Origin: Drechslerella dactyloides
Taxonomy: Eukaryota; Ascomycota; Orbiliomycetes; Orbiliales; Orbiliaceae
Length of the DNA stretch: 64,000 nt
NCBI GenBank assembly: GCA_020064725.1
Contig: JAGTWJ010000019.1
Coordinates: 3,224,001 to 3,288,000 of the forward strand
Direction: 5' to 3'
A model generated the notes under the pieces. It saw only the letters and a program-made list of their open reading frames with translations, had not been told where the DNA came from and did not search any database. This document shows positions 25,700 to 38,317 of the stretch, one piece after another; position 1 is the first letter of the stretch; each line of letters begins with the position of its first letter. The translations under genes and the position numbers were made by a program.

Positions 25700-28600
25700 T
25701 TACTACCACTAACTAACTACCATGCTTTTCCTTGCTGTTGATGGGGCGTTATCTCGAGTGTTTTTTTTTTTGGTTTTTTTCGGGGGGGTCTGTTTCTGCA
25801 TATATGACGGTGTGAGTCTGGGAACGTTTCGGAGTTCGATTGGTTTCTGTTTTGTTTTTTGTTTTTTCGGTCGTTTTTTTCTTTCTCTTTACCTCCAGTC
25901 TTAGTTTAACGGTGTTCTGCTGTAATGGTACTTCTGCGGTCTTGATTTCTCTTTCACCATGATGCATTGATGCTCAGGTGTTTTCCTTTCTTCCCTTCTT
26001 CCATTCTTTCATGCCGGCATACCTTTACCTTGTCCATCTATGACTACTACTTACGCCACTACTTACTTTTAATGGCTCATGTTAATGCATTTCTTAAAAA
26101 AAATTATGGATTCTTGATATGTTCTCTACGTGTACACATTTTGTTCCTGATTTCGCGAGTTCGCATATGTCTATATTTCGATTACGTTTCCATATTCCTA
26201 GTGGAAGACGAGAATCAAGAATAATGCTACGATTGAAGTCTATGACTTTTCTTACGGTTTCCTAATCATGTGGATCAAAGGAGTTCAAAGCTTTTAGTTC
26301 GCTGACCGTTTCTACTTTATTTTTGATTGTGCATGCTTAGTTGCTTGAGATGCATGTACGTCGACCCGTTCTTACATGAATGGTGTGGCAAGAATTTTTA
26401 CTTGCCGTCGCTGGATATTTCCTCGGCCAGGGCAGGCTGCAGTGTCTTTTGCTTTTCCCTGTGGATAGATGCACATCACGACCGTTGATACGTTGCGTAT
26501 GAATGAAACTTCACTACTTGGTCACTTGGTTACTTGGATATTTCCCCGTGTGTGCTTTTTTTCCTTCGCGGAATCGAGTAGTTTGTGTCGTAGCTTCATT
26601 CTTATCTTTCAACGGGTTCTGGCGCCGGCGGGACCGTCTGCTTTGAAACGGTAGTGTCTGGACCGCAAGCGGAAATTGATCATTCTCGCAGGCTGCGAGA
26701 AGGCAATATCACACCGGGTCGACGGAAGCGCAGTGCTAGCCCGAGTCACTCTACCTGCGCGTATGTCCATCAGTACTCAAGCAGGTATGTGTGTATGTGG
26801 GCGTAAAACTTGACTTATGTATGTATGTACGCCAGCTAGGCACGCGACGCACTGTGACTGTTGGGGAAGAGGGGAGCTAACGACATGGCAATTTCGCCGG
26901 CGTCCCCAAACATGGCTCGATCGATGGCTTCGTATTATAATTGCTGTTGCTGCAGCAGGTTGCGTCTTGCTGGGCGATGTGGATGGAGGTGGAGGTCGAT
27001 GTGGAGGTCCAAGAGCAGAGCAGGCCGGGCAGGCTCCCATTGACCTTCCTAAACGCTCACGGCCTCGTCGCCTTGCATGCTCAGCCCAGCCCAGTCCAAT
27101 GTCTCTGCCAGCCGCATCAGGAAACCTACCCGGACGATTTCACCTGTGGCTTGATCGCAATGCGACACCCCTCAGTCAATGCCATGCTGCCCAAAATTGC
27201 TCCGTCGCAGAATGAAGATATCCTCTGCTGAGATTGCAACAGCGACGACACGCAACGGTCGATGAGGGCCCGAGCGAGGACCGGCCCTCCTCGACCAGGA
27301 CACCGGACCCCTCCAAAAAAGAAACCAGCGGCGGCGGCCGACGACAACGACGACGCCGCATGCAAGTGACCAAGCAGGCAAGCAAGCCAGTCCGTCAATA
27401 CCTGCTTCTGAGTACATAGCAACCAAGAGAGGCAGGAAATCAAATCCTTCCAGGGCCTTAGCCGCGGCCAAGCAACGAAGCAGCTAGCTCGATGTGCTGG
27501 TTTTTGTGTCCCGGGCTTGCATATCGCCAGAGCTAGAACAGAGACCAAGGTTTCATTTCTATAGGAACGAAGCTGCTAAGGTCGAGCTGGCAACCACGTC
27601 GGCGCTTTCCTGCGCGCTGGTTGGAGCACAGGCTCCGCTCATCGATGCATCGGCACGGTATCCTGCTCTTCTGCCGAACCGTTAATCTTGGATTTGTCGA
27701 CTCCGACGCCCTTCGCATGACGGCACTGGCGATGTGCATCGACCGAACCCCCCCGGCCAGGCCGTAACGAATCGCATCGCAGAGCACGGCTCTGGCCCGT
27801 CTAGCTCGCAGCACCTCTGGATCACCTTCATGTCTGCTAGTGGAGCTGTGCGGGTCCCACCGGACGCTGCTCGTTTCCCCTCACCTCGGAGACGGCCTCA
27901 TGAGGATGGGGGTTTCCGTTCAACTCTTGTTAGCGACGGAGTTAACTCTCGCGAGGACGAGGTTGGGCGATTCGGCATGGGAGATGAGCATTCCAGCCGA
28001 CAATGCAATAGTACGAGCACATGGTCGAGTTCTTCCTGTTAAGGCCCTTTCTATTGCATTGTCTGCTCGCTTCTCCGCCCCGGAGATCGATCGATCATGC
28101 GCAGAGAGGTATGGATACTTACTTGGCTACTGCGGTAGGGGTGCGGATTCCGTATCATTAGCTTTAAAGTTTGGTGATCCGTCCAAGCTGCAGAAATTCA
28201 AGGCTAGCTAACGTGTGGCATGATTGAGTGATCTGTCTCAGGTTTCCAGCGGCTCTCGCAATAAGCCGGCAGGTTGGCACGTTTTTAGCGGCATTCGACC
28301 ACGCCGAAAAATTCATGCGCATTCGCCTGCTCTCCGGCCAAGTTTACACTCGCGAGCTTGCATTTGGGCGAATGAAAAGCTGGAGTATGGATATAAAACC
28401 TCACCTATCAGAATTATCTCAAGGCCGTTATAGATGACCTAACTTGCGTTTCGTCACATGCAATGCCGCTGAGATTTCAAGCTTACATTGGCCGGCCCCA
28501 CCGCTTTTGGCTCACAAAATCAACCAGAAATAATACGAGATTGCCCTCAACGGCTGGCAAGAAAAACAAATTTTGTGATGGCAGCGGGGCGGCCGTTTTT

Positions 28601-31600
28601 GGGGGTGTGGTGTGAACTGGCGACCCCTTCGTGCATCGGCCCTCGCTGGCCTCGCTTGCGAAGACCAATGAGAATGTTTCGCCTGTTGGGACTTGGTGTG
28701 CGGGTCTATATCGCGATAGGCTCATCCAACACGAAGAGGCCGGGGGAAACGAGCCTGTGGGCCATGCCGAATTTCCAGATAACTAAGCCTAGCTGGGAAA
28801 GCCTTGCTCGTCAGAGGAAATCAATCCTTGAGCCCACAAACTCTAACTCTTTACGAAAACCGATTCAAATCGCCAACTCGAACACCACGAATCCTGGTTC
28901 AAATCTACACACTTCCCAGAACTCACAGTGTTCATCCCATCTTGGAACCTGCAAGTTTCTCTCTCGGACGAGACTGTTGGGATTGATTCCGGAAGCACAT
29001 ATTCGGTGGCGAAGGCGCAGTTATAACGTTACCTTGGTTCCAAGAATCTGGAATTCCTTCGATGGCGCCGCATTTGGCCTTGGTTGTGGGGAACATCTCA
29101 GCCCTCAGCTGATCAGACCACGCACAGCAAAACCATATCTGAGCGAAATAACAGAGGGGGCCCGTGTAACCACGTTCTAGTAACGTGAAGAAAAACATTT
29201 TTTCCGCCTATGACCAAGAACGGTCGTCATTATGCTCATCCGCTGAGCTGGGAGCCAAAGCGGGGTATCAAAGAGTTGTTGCCGAAGTTTTCCCACAACA
29301 GCCGTCCCCAAAAGGGACATCCCGTTGTCCCAAAACCTTGGTGGAGGCAAGCCGGCTGTTGGGTGCCTGCGTGGCGGTCGAGCCAAGAAGAGTCGAGCTA
29401 GAAAATATTGTGCCCGGTTCCTCGGCCAGACCTGGGACTAATTGCTGCATGCAATTGAATCGAGGGCAAGATGTACTAAGGTAAGTAAGTATGTGGTACA
29501 TGTTAATGTACATGTACATGTACGTATGTCCTGAATTCGCCGTTTTGCTCCTGCCGAGTGCTGTCTAACGACGGCGTCGGCACCATGCTTTTCGCCTGCA
29601 GTTAATCTCCTCGAGCCGTCGTAGAGATGCAGCACAAATGTATCTTTTCTTGCAGCTCCGAGCTGGCTTGCTTAGCTCGCTTTTTTCAGGGTCCAAATAA
29701 ACAAGCGACGGGGCAGCTATAGGTCGTCGCCATCTTCGAGGCCAATTGCATACATATGTATGGGCACAGACTCAAGCTACTGGGGGCAAAAAGTAATATA
29801 ATATCCGAGCTGTCCTAAGAGCGAGACTTCGTTCAAGTCAATCTTCCAAGTGGGCAGTGTGCTTTTCAGGTTAAGCCACCACCTTTCGCCAAGACAACGC
29901 CATTTCTGCAGGCTCCAGTCAACATTCATTAAACCTGCGCACGCTGAATGCCGATACTTGGACGCTCATGCAGCTACTTGAAGGCTAGTACGTACATTGT
30001 ACGTACCTAAAACCAGGTGCCATATTTTAGAGCTGCATGTGCGGTTTATATGTTTTTATTATCATCGCCACGACTAATATAGCTAATTGCTGGCTTCGCT
30101 ATTTTATTAAAAAGAAACATCTCGACGCACGGCACCTTCTGCATACTTCCTAGCAGCTCAGGATTTGTTTCGTTGCTCCCCACAACTTTGATCTACTCTG
30201 CACAAACGGCGTCGGTGGAAGATCAAAATCACCCTGCAAGCTTATATTCAGTGGCTGGCGACTGTGCAGGCGTGCATCGAGGCTATCGCTAGCGACATCC
30301 CAGGACCCGGACTTAGACCTGGACCCTGGATTCGGGCACATGGCGCTGTCCCAGGACCCAGGATCATCGACGGTAGTCCCGTATACTCGCAGTCCCTTGG
30401 TGCGTTCACGGTGCTCCGAGGGCGAGAGGGCGATATGTAGTCTGACGGTCGGCCCTGTGGTACTCGGAGAACTGTCACAATCGTGGCGGCCTCGGACCCT
30501 GCATCAACTGCCTTTGGGACTCGGACATAAAATTTCCCGCAATGGTCCGTTGGTGAGGAAAGATATATGCAGCCTCGTAGCTGCTAAGAGCAATTGTGAT
30601 ATCACGTGCAGCCAGCGCTGCCTGTGTCCTCCTGCTGTGGTGGATGCCTTCTATCCTTGTGTGCGGCTGACTCTTATCGTTTTCGTAGCCATCGCCGTCG
30701 TTATAGCGACAAGCATGAACACAGCATCTTCGGGTCGTATACGATATCGGACACGAGGAGCTTCGTATTCGGCATCGATGACCTTCTCAAGCTCATCGAT
30801 CCTCCTATCTGCATTGGCGGGAACCTGTTTCAGGGATTGCATATCTACCCAACCAAAACATCTTTTGATATGCGGACGCGGAAAGTAAGTATGGACATAT
30901 ACATACAAATGCAGCGTCGATACGCTCAGCCGTATCCCAACCCGCTTCCCCCCCAACATGCAGGGCAGCATATCATCCTCTGAAGAATGGAACAATATCA
31001 ATGGTGAGTTTCACTGACGGGTTGCATATGCAGGACCAGAATTATTTCACGACGGCTTCGTAGACCGGGTACCCGAATTTGAAGATGCGGCCGCGGATGC
31101 AGGTTCGCGCGATATCGATGTGCGGTGGCCGCACAGGTATCACATATGTCCGGTTTCACGAGGAGGGCTTTTGCGCCCGACATCTCGAGATACATGCAGT
31201 TTTCTGCGATGACCTCCAACGCCACCACGAACCGGGGCTACGACACATGGCAATAGCACGATGTCCCCGAATACCGTCCTTGGATTAACGGCACTGCATG
31301 CATGAAATGGCGTCGTGGACCGGTACCGAGGAGTGCTCGAGCCAGGCGGCACCCGAGCTCGCCCCGGCTGGCCGGGCCCCTGCATCAGGACCCTTTCAGG
31401 ACCCTTGTTGCAAGAATTGCGTTGTCCCCGCGTAAAATGCCACGCAACGCAGCTGCGGCGATAGGCTAAATATCGCGAAACAAACACGCGCGCACGCATC
31501 CGGCCAGGCAATAAGGTTTTGCTACCCCTTTTTCTAACCGCAACAGGGTACACCTGCGAGAGATGACCCAGGCGAAAGGCTCATCGATGGTACAGATATA

Positions 31601-32185
31601 AAAAGCTACACCTCTGCAGCCTGGCCAGGGGAAGCGAGTGGATCTCGGTTTGGACCCGGATGAATGCTGCCGTGCGCGTGCCCTCGCCGCTGGATGCATA
31701 TCACCGGCTTCTGGACAGGGCTATCCAGGGACCAGAAAAAGGCGGCGTCGCTCGGGCGAGTCTGGTCTGGCGATGCATCATCCATGCAGGCTGGCCGGTA
31801 TAGAACCATACCTACACCATGGTGTACTTCTAAATTACAATTACATTATACATTACGCTCTCGGTGGGACGGTGGAGAGCCCCACCTACGTTCAAATTTA
31901 AACTGATACGATCGATATAGATTGCATTACATACATAGATGTTCATTACGAAAGATCAGGCTACGAAGAACAAAGATGAACCAGTATAGCGTCGACATAG
32001 TAACCTAAGGGCGAAATTTCGAAAACAAATCGTAACAAGAAGGTCGCTGAAGATAGCCTTGCATCGTACCTGCATCATGCGTGAATGCATATATGCAGGA
32101 ACCAACAAAAGCCCCAAACGGCCGGAAGGCCCACCACCATCGATCCGCTCATCTAACATCGACGTTGCTATGCCATAGCCGGCAT
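25700..32185. other. Intergenic region, about 6.5 kb, mostly featureless
   Basis: The first 500 bp after the Zn2Cys6 stop are T-rich, consistent with a 3' UTR and flank. From 26200 to 30500 no frame looks coding; a 230-codon frame at 28488-29180 has no recognisable motif. Short palindromic sequences occur at 29508-29523 (TACATG units) and 29988-30006 (two GTACGTAC copies 3 nt apart). Around 30606-31110 there is a coding-like fragment, listed separately. 31300-32185 appears empty and includes the downstream flank of the minus-strand gene ending at 32186. Confidence 0.55.
30606..31110 (+). other. Coding-like fragment, possible small spliced gene or pseudogene
   Basis: I do not recognise a family. 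The frame from about 30670 to 30886 has codon use and composition like a protein (for example HSIFGSYTISDTRSFVFGI, then LLKLIDPPICIGG) and ends at a strong donor GTAAGT at 30887. Two acceptors follow: CAACATGCAG ending at 30962 and GCATATGCAG ending at 31033, the latter preceded by a CTGAC branch-point-like site. Splicing to the second gives a short tail and a stop; splicing to the first would need a further 30-nt intron, too short for fungi. The 5' end is unresolved, and a reverse-strand frame (31001..30651) is also open. Could be a decayed gene, an orphan gene or chance. Confidence 0.25.
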
Positions 32186-35100
32186 TCAAGCCCACCCCAG
32201 GAGCGCTTCGTCTCTGTCGTCCCTGAGCCAGTTCTGCGCTCTCTCGCCTCCAACGGTGAGCGCGCGCTCCTTGAGCGTATCCGCCGCAGGCCGCAGGCTT
32301 GCCTGGAACCTGCCCTTTTCGATACCACGAGCCTCAGACGCTAGCTCCTCCGTCTTATTCAATTCATCAATCTCCCGAGACTGTTGCTCTCGCAACTTGT
32401 TGATGTCTTCGATATTCTTCTGCTGATTCGTCGGATGCTGCCTCACTGCCTCCGCCTCCTGTGCGGCATACCGAGCTTTGATTGTCAGTCTCGTCGCCAC
32501 ATCCTTGGTCTTCTGGAGCGCCTTTTGTGAATCTATAGATGCCTGGATGGCGAGCGCCGCCACCAGTATCTTGGATCGCAGCCACAGAAGCTTCCCTTCT
32601 TCGGAAAGATCGTATGGGCGAATGTCCTCGCTCGACGGTATGTGGAACTCGATGCGGCCGCCATCCCTCAGCCCAATGTCCACATTTCTAACGATTTGTG
32701 TTAGAGCTGCGGTCAACTGTGCGGACTTGCTCTTCTCGCGAGCGATAGCTTGATCACAGGTCTCAACGATGAACTTGGAGTACTTGGCAGCTCGCTTCTC
32801 ATCAGCGGCCTTGTTGTCAGCAACCTGCCCGGCCACGACGCCCTGGTTCCAAGCTTCGATCTTCTTGGCCTCTGCCGCGTCGTTTGATTCGTATAGAGGT
32901 ATTGTCAAGCTGTACATGTACTTCATGCTCCGCTCCGTCAACAAGCTCTCCATGTGGTTGTGCACGGTCGTTGAGAAATCTTGTACAGCTGTCACGAAGC
33001 TGAAGATCTCGAGCAGCTCGGCGGGGGATAAGGTGTCGGCATGGTCGTTCACGATATCCTCGACGCCCTGCTTGACAGTCTCAATGATCTCACCCGTCTT
33101 CATCAGCTCGCCGTACGTGGTGGTGACGACGTCGCGGTCAAAGCGTTCATATGCATCCTGTCCCTCGCGTTTGCGGATCTCGCGCACCAGATTTTCGGCA
33201 TCTGCTGGATTGCGCTTGCCCCGACGGCGCCGAACTTCATCGACCTCAGCTTGAATTCTCTGCTCCACTTGTGTCTGGTTCGCGGCGAATGCCTCTCGGT
33301 TCTTCTCGATGAATGCGAGATGCGCAGCGCTGGCAAAGGTCCGTTGGAATGGCGCGAGCTTGACAGCTGCGCTGACCTTTGGTGGCGGCGGAGGATATAT
33401 CAGCGGGAGCAACTTGGTGACGTCAATACTGGTAACCTTAGGCGGAGGTGGCTGAACCACTGCCGGCTGGGAAACCGGGGTTGACTGGGGGACACCAGAT
33501 TGGGAATACGATGTTGCAGTGGGCCTAGCACTGCTGTAAATATCAACACTCCCTCTGGGCTTCGCACTGAACTGCTCGGAAGCCCTCTTGCTTCCAAAGC
33601 TGAGGCTGTCGAGCTCGTCGGCTAGGTCGGTGGCGAATTTAGGCCCTCGCAGCTTCGACTCGGAGACAATCCAATCTTTGAAGACTCGATTGCGCCTCGT
33701 CTCCAAGTCGTCGGGCTCGGGCACGCCAACGGTCGGAGACCCCGTGGGACCTAGGGAAGCCTCTTTCTCCAACATGTTCATGAAGTTGGCAATGCGCTCT
33801 GCGTATATGTCCGATGGTGGGAGGGTGAAGGACAGCTGCTTGGTCGGCTTCGGCGGGATATTCGGCGCGCCTGGGGAGCTTGGGAGCTCAACTGCGTACG
33901 CCTGGCCCTGGGGTGGCGGAATAGCTACCGCTACGGGCGGAGTTGGAGTATACACCGTAGGCTGCTGCTGCTGCTTCGGCTGCACTGGTGGGCTGAAGGG
34001 TTGGTAGCTCGGATCAGCATACACAGGTCCTTTGGGACCTGCCTGTTGTCCCCTGGGTGGCGAGGCAGGCAACGCCAGGCCAGCGGAAGAGGCTGCGGTT
34101 GCGGCGGCGGCGACAGCAGCGTTGCTTGCCGGCGGTGGCACATAGCTTGGTCCTTGCGGGGCAGGAGCATTCTGAGCAGACTTGGGAGGGCCGTAAGGCG
34201 GAACATTCTGCTGTGGCTGCTGGTGATATACGCCGCCCTGCGGGGTAAACGGTCCGCTGGCGATAGGAGGCGTGACGGAAGGCGGGGGAGATTGGGTCAT
34301 AGGTTTCCCCGGGAACGGCGCCGGCCGCTCGTATGCAGTTGGCGTTGACACGATCGAGTCGGACACCGGCGGCGGGGTAGTAAACGGGGTAGTATACGCC
34401 GTTGCCGTGGAAGGCTTGCTGCTGCCGCTGCTGCTGAATAATGGCGCGACGGCGGCGTCATTGAAGAACGGTGCATGTTGGGCGGCGCTGCCTGCTAGGG
34501 ACTGCGGCCTATTGCCCACAGGCGGCGATGCTGCTGACAACGGCGAGGGAAGGCTTTGAGTCGGCGGGGAAATTGGCCTGTTGTCACCAGCGACCTGGCC
34601 TGCAGCAGGCAGGAGAGGCGAGATGGCCGGCGATGGCTGTGGTCGTGATGCTGGAGGACCTACATTGGGCAGCTGGGTTGACGTCACGGGTTTTGGCGGC
34701 TGATAGGCCGTATATGGTCCGTGTGGCTGGCTTGGGATCACGGAGTCGGTCGAGTAGGCCTGCTGGACGGGCGGCCGGTATGCCTGTCATGTCCCGATCG
34801 CGCGTGTCAGTGCCTTTTGTTTTTTCTGAAAAAGCATGAAGGATGGGATATCATCCGGGCGCTGGTGTCAAGTTCGGATGGGTGCGCTTGCGCGCGCACA
34901 CGCGCACTTACTTTATAATTGCTCTTGTCGCCGGCTTTCGGCGACGGAGGGTTCGGCCTTGTGTTCACGGGCGAGGACGTCGGGGACGCGGCGGCGTAAT
35001 ACGGCGTGTATGCTGTGGAACCAGCGGCGCCAGTTGCGGGGGTGCTGACGGTGAGGCCGCCAGGCTTTGTATCTGGGAGCTGTAGGGTCGACTGGAGGCC

Positions 35101-35294
35101 TCGACATCAGCATGCGATCACAAGCATACCACTTGGCGACCATCGGGGAAGGTCGGGTCCATATGGAGCTGCGGGGCTCTTACACCGGACGGGCTCCTGC
35201 CCCGGTTCTGCGAACGATGGTCCGGCGAGTTATCGCGCGAGTAGGGCGGGGACTCCTTCGCGTCCCGCCGATAGTCAGGATTGTAGTTGGACAT
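32186..35294 (-). CDS. Unrecognised Pro/Gln-rich protein with long helical C-terminal half
   Basis: Model: complement(join(32186..34783, 34912..35079, 35130..35294)), 976 aa, with introns of 50 and 128 nt, all GT-AG and all phase 0. The start MSNYNPDYRRD is the only ATG giving this frame. Residues 1 to about 490 are low complexity: Pro, Ser, Gln, Ala and Tyr with short SP/PP motifs, including YPPPPPK. The rest is rich in Glu, Lys, Arg, Ala and Gln with few Pro, and predicted helical, with likely coiled coils in segments such as RIQAEVDEVRRRRGKR and INKLREQQSREIDELNK. There are no membrane spans and no signal peptide. Such an architecture suits a scaffold or an endocytosis/cytoskeleton adaptor, but that is only a guess. 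Same orientation as the three genes to its right; its promoter lies in the 470 bp after the ECM4 stop. Confidence 0.8.
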
Positions 35295-35767
35295 CGCTAC
35301 GATGTAGGCGACCGGCGACCGGCGCTGAAAAGTAGCACTTTGCGCAGTTTGGTGGAATGCGACACGTTTGTGAGAAAGGACGTGTAGGTGGAAACGACGA
35401 GGTTGCGAAGTCAGGCCGGCAGACGTCGGTGTCGTCTGCGCCGGGATAGTTATCCCACTTTATATTTAGCCAACGATGACGCTACGACATTGGCAGTTTG
35501 CTGCGGGGCCAGTCGGCTCGGGATGGCAGCCCCCGCCGCGCCAAACACCAAGACGAGTCCGCCATTGGCCATCATGGCGTGCAGCGTTCATGCATGGTTC
35601 GGCCTGTCTACAGGCATGTGGCATGACATGCATCCCCATCAACGCGGCGGGTGCTGTTGCATTTGGTTCACGCATTCGGTTCAATTTGTAGCTTGCATTT
35701 ATATATCCACGAGCGAAAAACAGGTAACTGCTACAGATGCTCGTACTCTTTTCCAGTTCCAGCCCTT
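35295..35767. promoter_or_regulatory. Promoter of the Pro/Gln-rich gene and 3' flank of ECM4-like gene
   Basis: 473 bp between two tandem minus-strand genes. A TATATTTA-like sequence lies at 35461-35468 (read TAAATATA on the minus strand), about 170 bp upstream of the start codon. No gene here. Confidence 0.4.
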
Positions 35768-37552
35768 CTACGCCTCTTTTGGGAGGATATCAGGGACAGG
35801 CCCGACTGGCGTGATAGACTGTACATATCCCACAACGTTAGCCTCAGAATAAGCATTCTCTTGTCTGTTCGTGAAATCTCGGGGTGGCTTGTACTTACGA
35901 GCGGGTTGATCTGCGTATGGCTCCTGGTGTAGTGCTTTTTGATATGCTCAAAGTTGCAGGTGTCCTTGAAAGCCGGAATGTCCCAGTACAAGTGCTGCAT
36001 CCACTTGTTAATTGCCGGGTAACTGTGCCCCATCGTCCTTTGGCGTTAGCAGATGCTCCCGATATATTATATAATCCCCAAATGCAGCGCATATTACGCA
36101 AATAGACGTACTCATGGCGAATCATCCGAATATTGCACTTGAAGTGCTGGTGGTACACGGGATCGAAGCGAATGATGGTCGGGAACAGCCGGATGTCGGC
36201 CTCCGTCAGGGTCTTTCCCAGCAGGTATGGCCCGTCCGACTTCTTGAGGATACCCTCCACGCGGTCGAGCGCCTCGAAAACTCGAACAACGTTCCTGTCG
36301 TACGCTTCCTGCGTCGTCGCGAAGCCGGATTTGTAGACCCCATTGTTGATTGTATCCTACGAATCGTGAAAAGGCTTGTATTAGCCTGCGACTTCTTCTC
36401 TTTTGGTAAAAAGTTAGTTTCCATTGAGGAGGGGTTGCGTACGTAAATCCAGTCGTTCATCTCGTCAATCTGGGTTGCAAGTTCAGGCGGGTAATAGTTC
36501 AATCCCTTATGCTCGCCGTCGAGCAGGCCGTCAAACTCGGTGTACAGCATGCGAATGATGTCGCTGCTCTCATTATTCACAATTGTCTTAAGTTTCTTGT
36601 CCCACAGCACTGGGACAGTGAACCGCCCGGCGTATTCAGAGTCTACACCAAAGTAGATTTCGCGCAGAAATTTGGCACCGTTCAGCGTGTCCGGGCCAGC
36701 ATCTGGAACGTTTTCATCGGTCTCGGCGAATCGCCATCCCTCTGTTGCATTTGTTAGCTATGCCTGTAATTTATCTGCTATGCTGTGTGATACATACGTT
36801 GTTGCAAGTGCCAGTGGACAACGCTCTAATTTTTCACGGGTCGGATGGTAAGTGGCTGGAATTGCATGTTTCGGGACGCAGAGATAAATATTCGGTGCTT
36901 ACAAAAGATATGATGTCCTCCAGACCCTTGAGTTTCCGGACAATCAACGTCCTCGTGGCTAGATTAAATTTCAGCGACCATTTTCTATGAAACTCATCAA
37001 TTCAGATACATACCCCAAGGACAGGCATAGCTAACATAGAGGTGATACCGGTCCTTCTCCGGTTGGAATTTTGAACCTAGACAAGACGTAAGCACAATCT
37101 GTGCGCCGACTGTCTGGGAATATTGCATATGCATACCTGGCGCAGACGATATCTGGTCTCTGAATGACGACTATCGAATCGAAGCAAACGATTAGGCACA
37201 CGTCAATCCATGATATCCAGCTAATCTTCAAAATGCCTAGCTGATGTTAAAAAGACGCAATGCAAGGGGCACTTACGACCTGGCGACGAAACTCGCCGTC
37301 CTTCGACGCCCATTCAGTGATCTTGGAAGCCGTAGTCTATAGTCGACAAACCAATTGATCAGCAAGATGCACCGATGCCTCCAGTCCCGCCCAGCCGGCC
37401 AACTAGCAGCGTACCCGCCGATATCCCTCGCCAATCCGCGGGGCGAACAGAACTGCGATAAGCCCAGCCGCCAGCGCCGCGAAGACCACTACCCGGGACC
37501 GAAAGCTGCTGCTGCTGCTGGCAGTATCTTTCACGCTCTGACTTACCGCCAT
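35768..37552 (-). CDS. ECM4: Xi-class glutathione S-transferase (S-glutathionyl-(chloro)hydroquinone reductase, ECM4/GTO-like)
   Basis: Reduces glutathionyl-hydroquinones using a catalytic cysteine. Model: complement(join(35768..35818, 35899..36022, 36112..36356, 36443..36741, 36798..36825, 36903..36958, 37014..37076, 37137..37170, 37277..37336, 37415..37552)), ten exons including ones of 28, 34, 51 and 56 nt; the frame closes at 365 aa. Family hallmarks: CPWATRTLIVRKLKGLEDI (the fungal form of CPWAHR), WRFAETDENVPDAGPD, FTVPVLWDKK, LTEADIRLFPT and the C-terminal VGPVPDILP. The catalytic Cys is residue 96 here. The N-terminus is uncertain: exon 1 as given encodes a hydrophobic segment, but a stronger donor (GTAAGT at 37546) directly after ATGGCG would drop those 44 codons and give a 321-aa protein starting MATTASKITEW, the normal ECM4 form (Cys52). 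An in-frame ATG at 37798 could add an 82-residue leader. UBA1 lies upstream on the same strand. Confidence 0.88.
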
Positions 37553-38317
37553 AGTTCGGATCTGCACGTTATTCCGGTAGCTGTAGATGGACCTGTTGAT
37601 GGCAATTGGGCCGCTATGAAAGCTAAAGCTGCAAGTTGCGGGGAGGAGGAGTGGGCGTGGGGGTATGGGTATTAAAGATGTGTTGTTCGACCGAAGGCGT
37701 GTTGCGTTTGTCGTGAATGACGTCGTTGGCGGGGTCAATTTCGAGGGGCTGCGATTACTGTGGTGAAGACAGGCTCTCAACGTCGACGGCGGCATCATGC
37801 CTATAAGTACTTTCTTTCTTACCGACTCGTTAGATACCTAATTGCGTACCCCTTGCTTAAGCAGGCAGTCGCTCGCCTGCTGTATCTTATGTGTAGCATC
37901 CAGTGTCTACAGCGCTGCGTGCTCGGAGATGCGCGAGTAGAGCGGGGTCGACGGGCTGCTCGCCAATCCTGACAAACGCTGCGGGCAACATGTTTAGTAA
38001 CGCTTTCCAATCCGGCCGTTTACTAATCACGGCCGCGACATCTGTCAGCGTGGCCCCCATCCGAAGATACGAGTGCTAAGCATGGTGGGATACAGTATGC
38101 AGCTAGTCTTGCATGATGATGGTGTGCACATTTTTCTTCCTTCTTTGCCGAACCATATTCAATATTCAGTTGATTGATACTAAAACGGAGTAGAGACTAA
38201 GTACTTGACGCACTGCGAAAACTCGCAGCGCCGTGCCACAAACACAGAAACGGTTAAAAACAAGCATCCTGGTTTATTAAGCAAATCGTGGACCGTTTCA
38301 TTGATTCATCCTTCCCT
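37553..38317. promoter_or_regulatory. ECM4-like promoter region and UBA1 3' flank
   Basis: 765 bp between two same-strand genes. 37553-37798 is open in frame with the ECM4-like start and may be leader-coding rather than promoter. The remainder shows no gene; a pyrimidine-rich run (38130-38152) and AT-rich stretches are the only features. Confidence 0.4.

Noticed and set aside
28890..28910. Second B-box-like sequence GGTTCAAATC
   Set aside because: No T-arm pairing and no acceptor stem at the proper distance.
28488..29180. 230-codon plus-strand frame
   Set aside because: Composition is irregular (Asn/Ser-rich then Arg-rich), there are no motifs, and no promoter or splice context was seen.
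30963..31033. Two-intron model with a 40-nt exon and 30-nt intron in the 30.6-31.1 kb fragment
   Set aside because: A 30-nt intron is below the usual fungal minimum; a single longer intron to 31033 is more plausible if the fragment is real.
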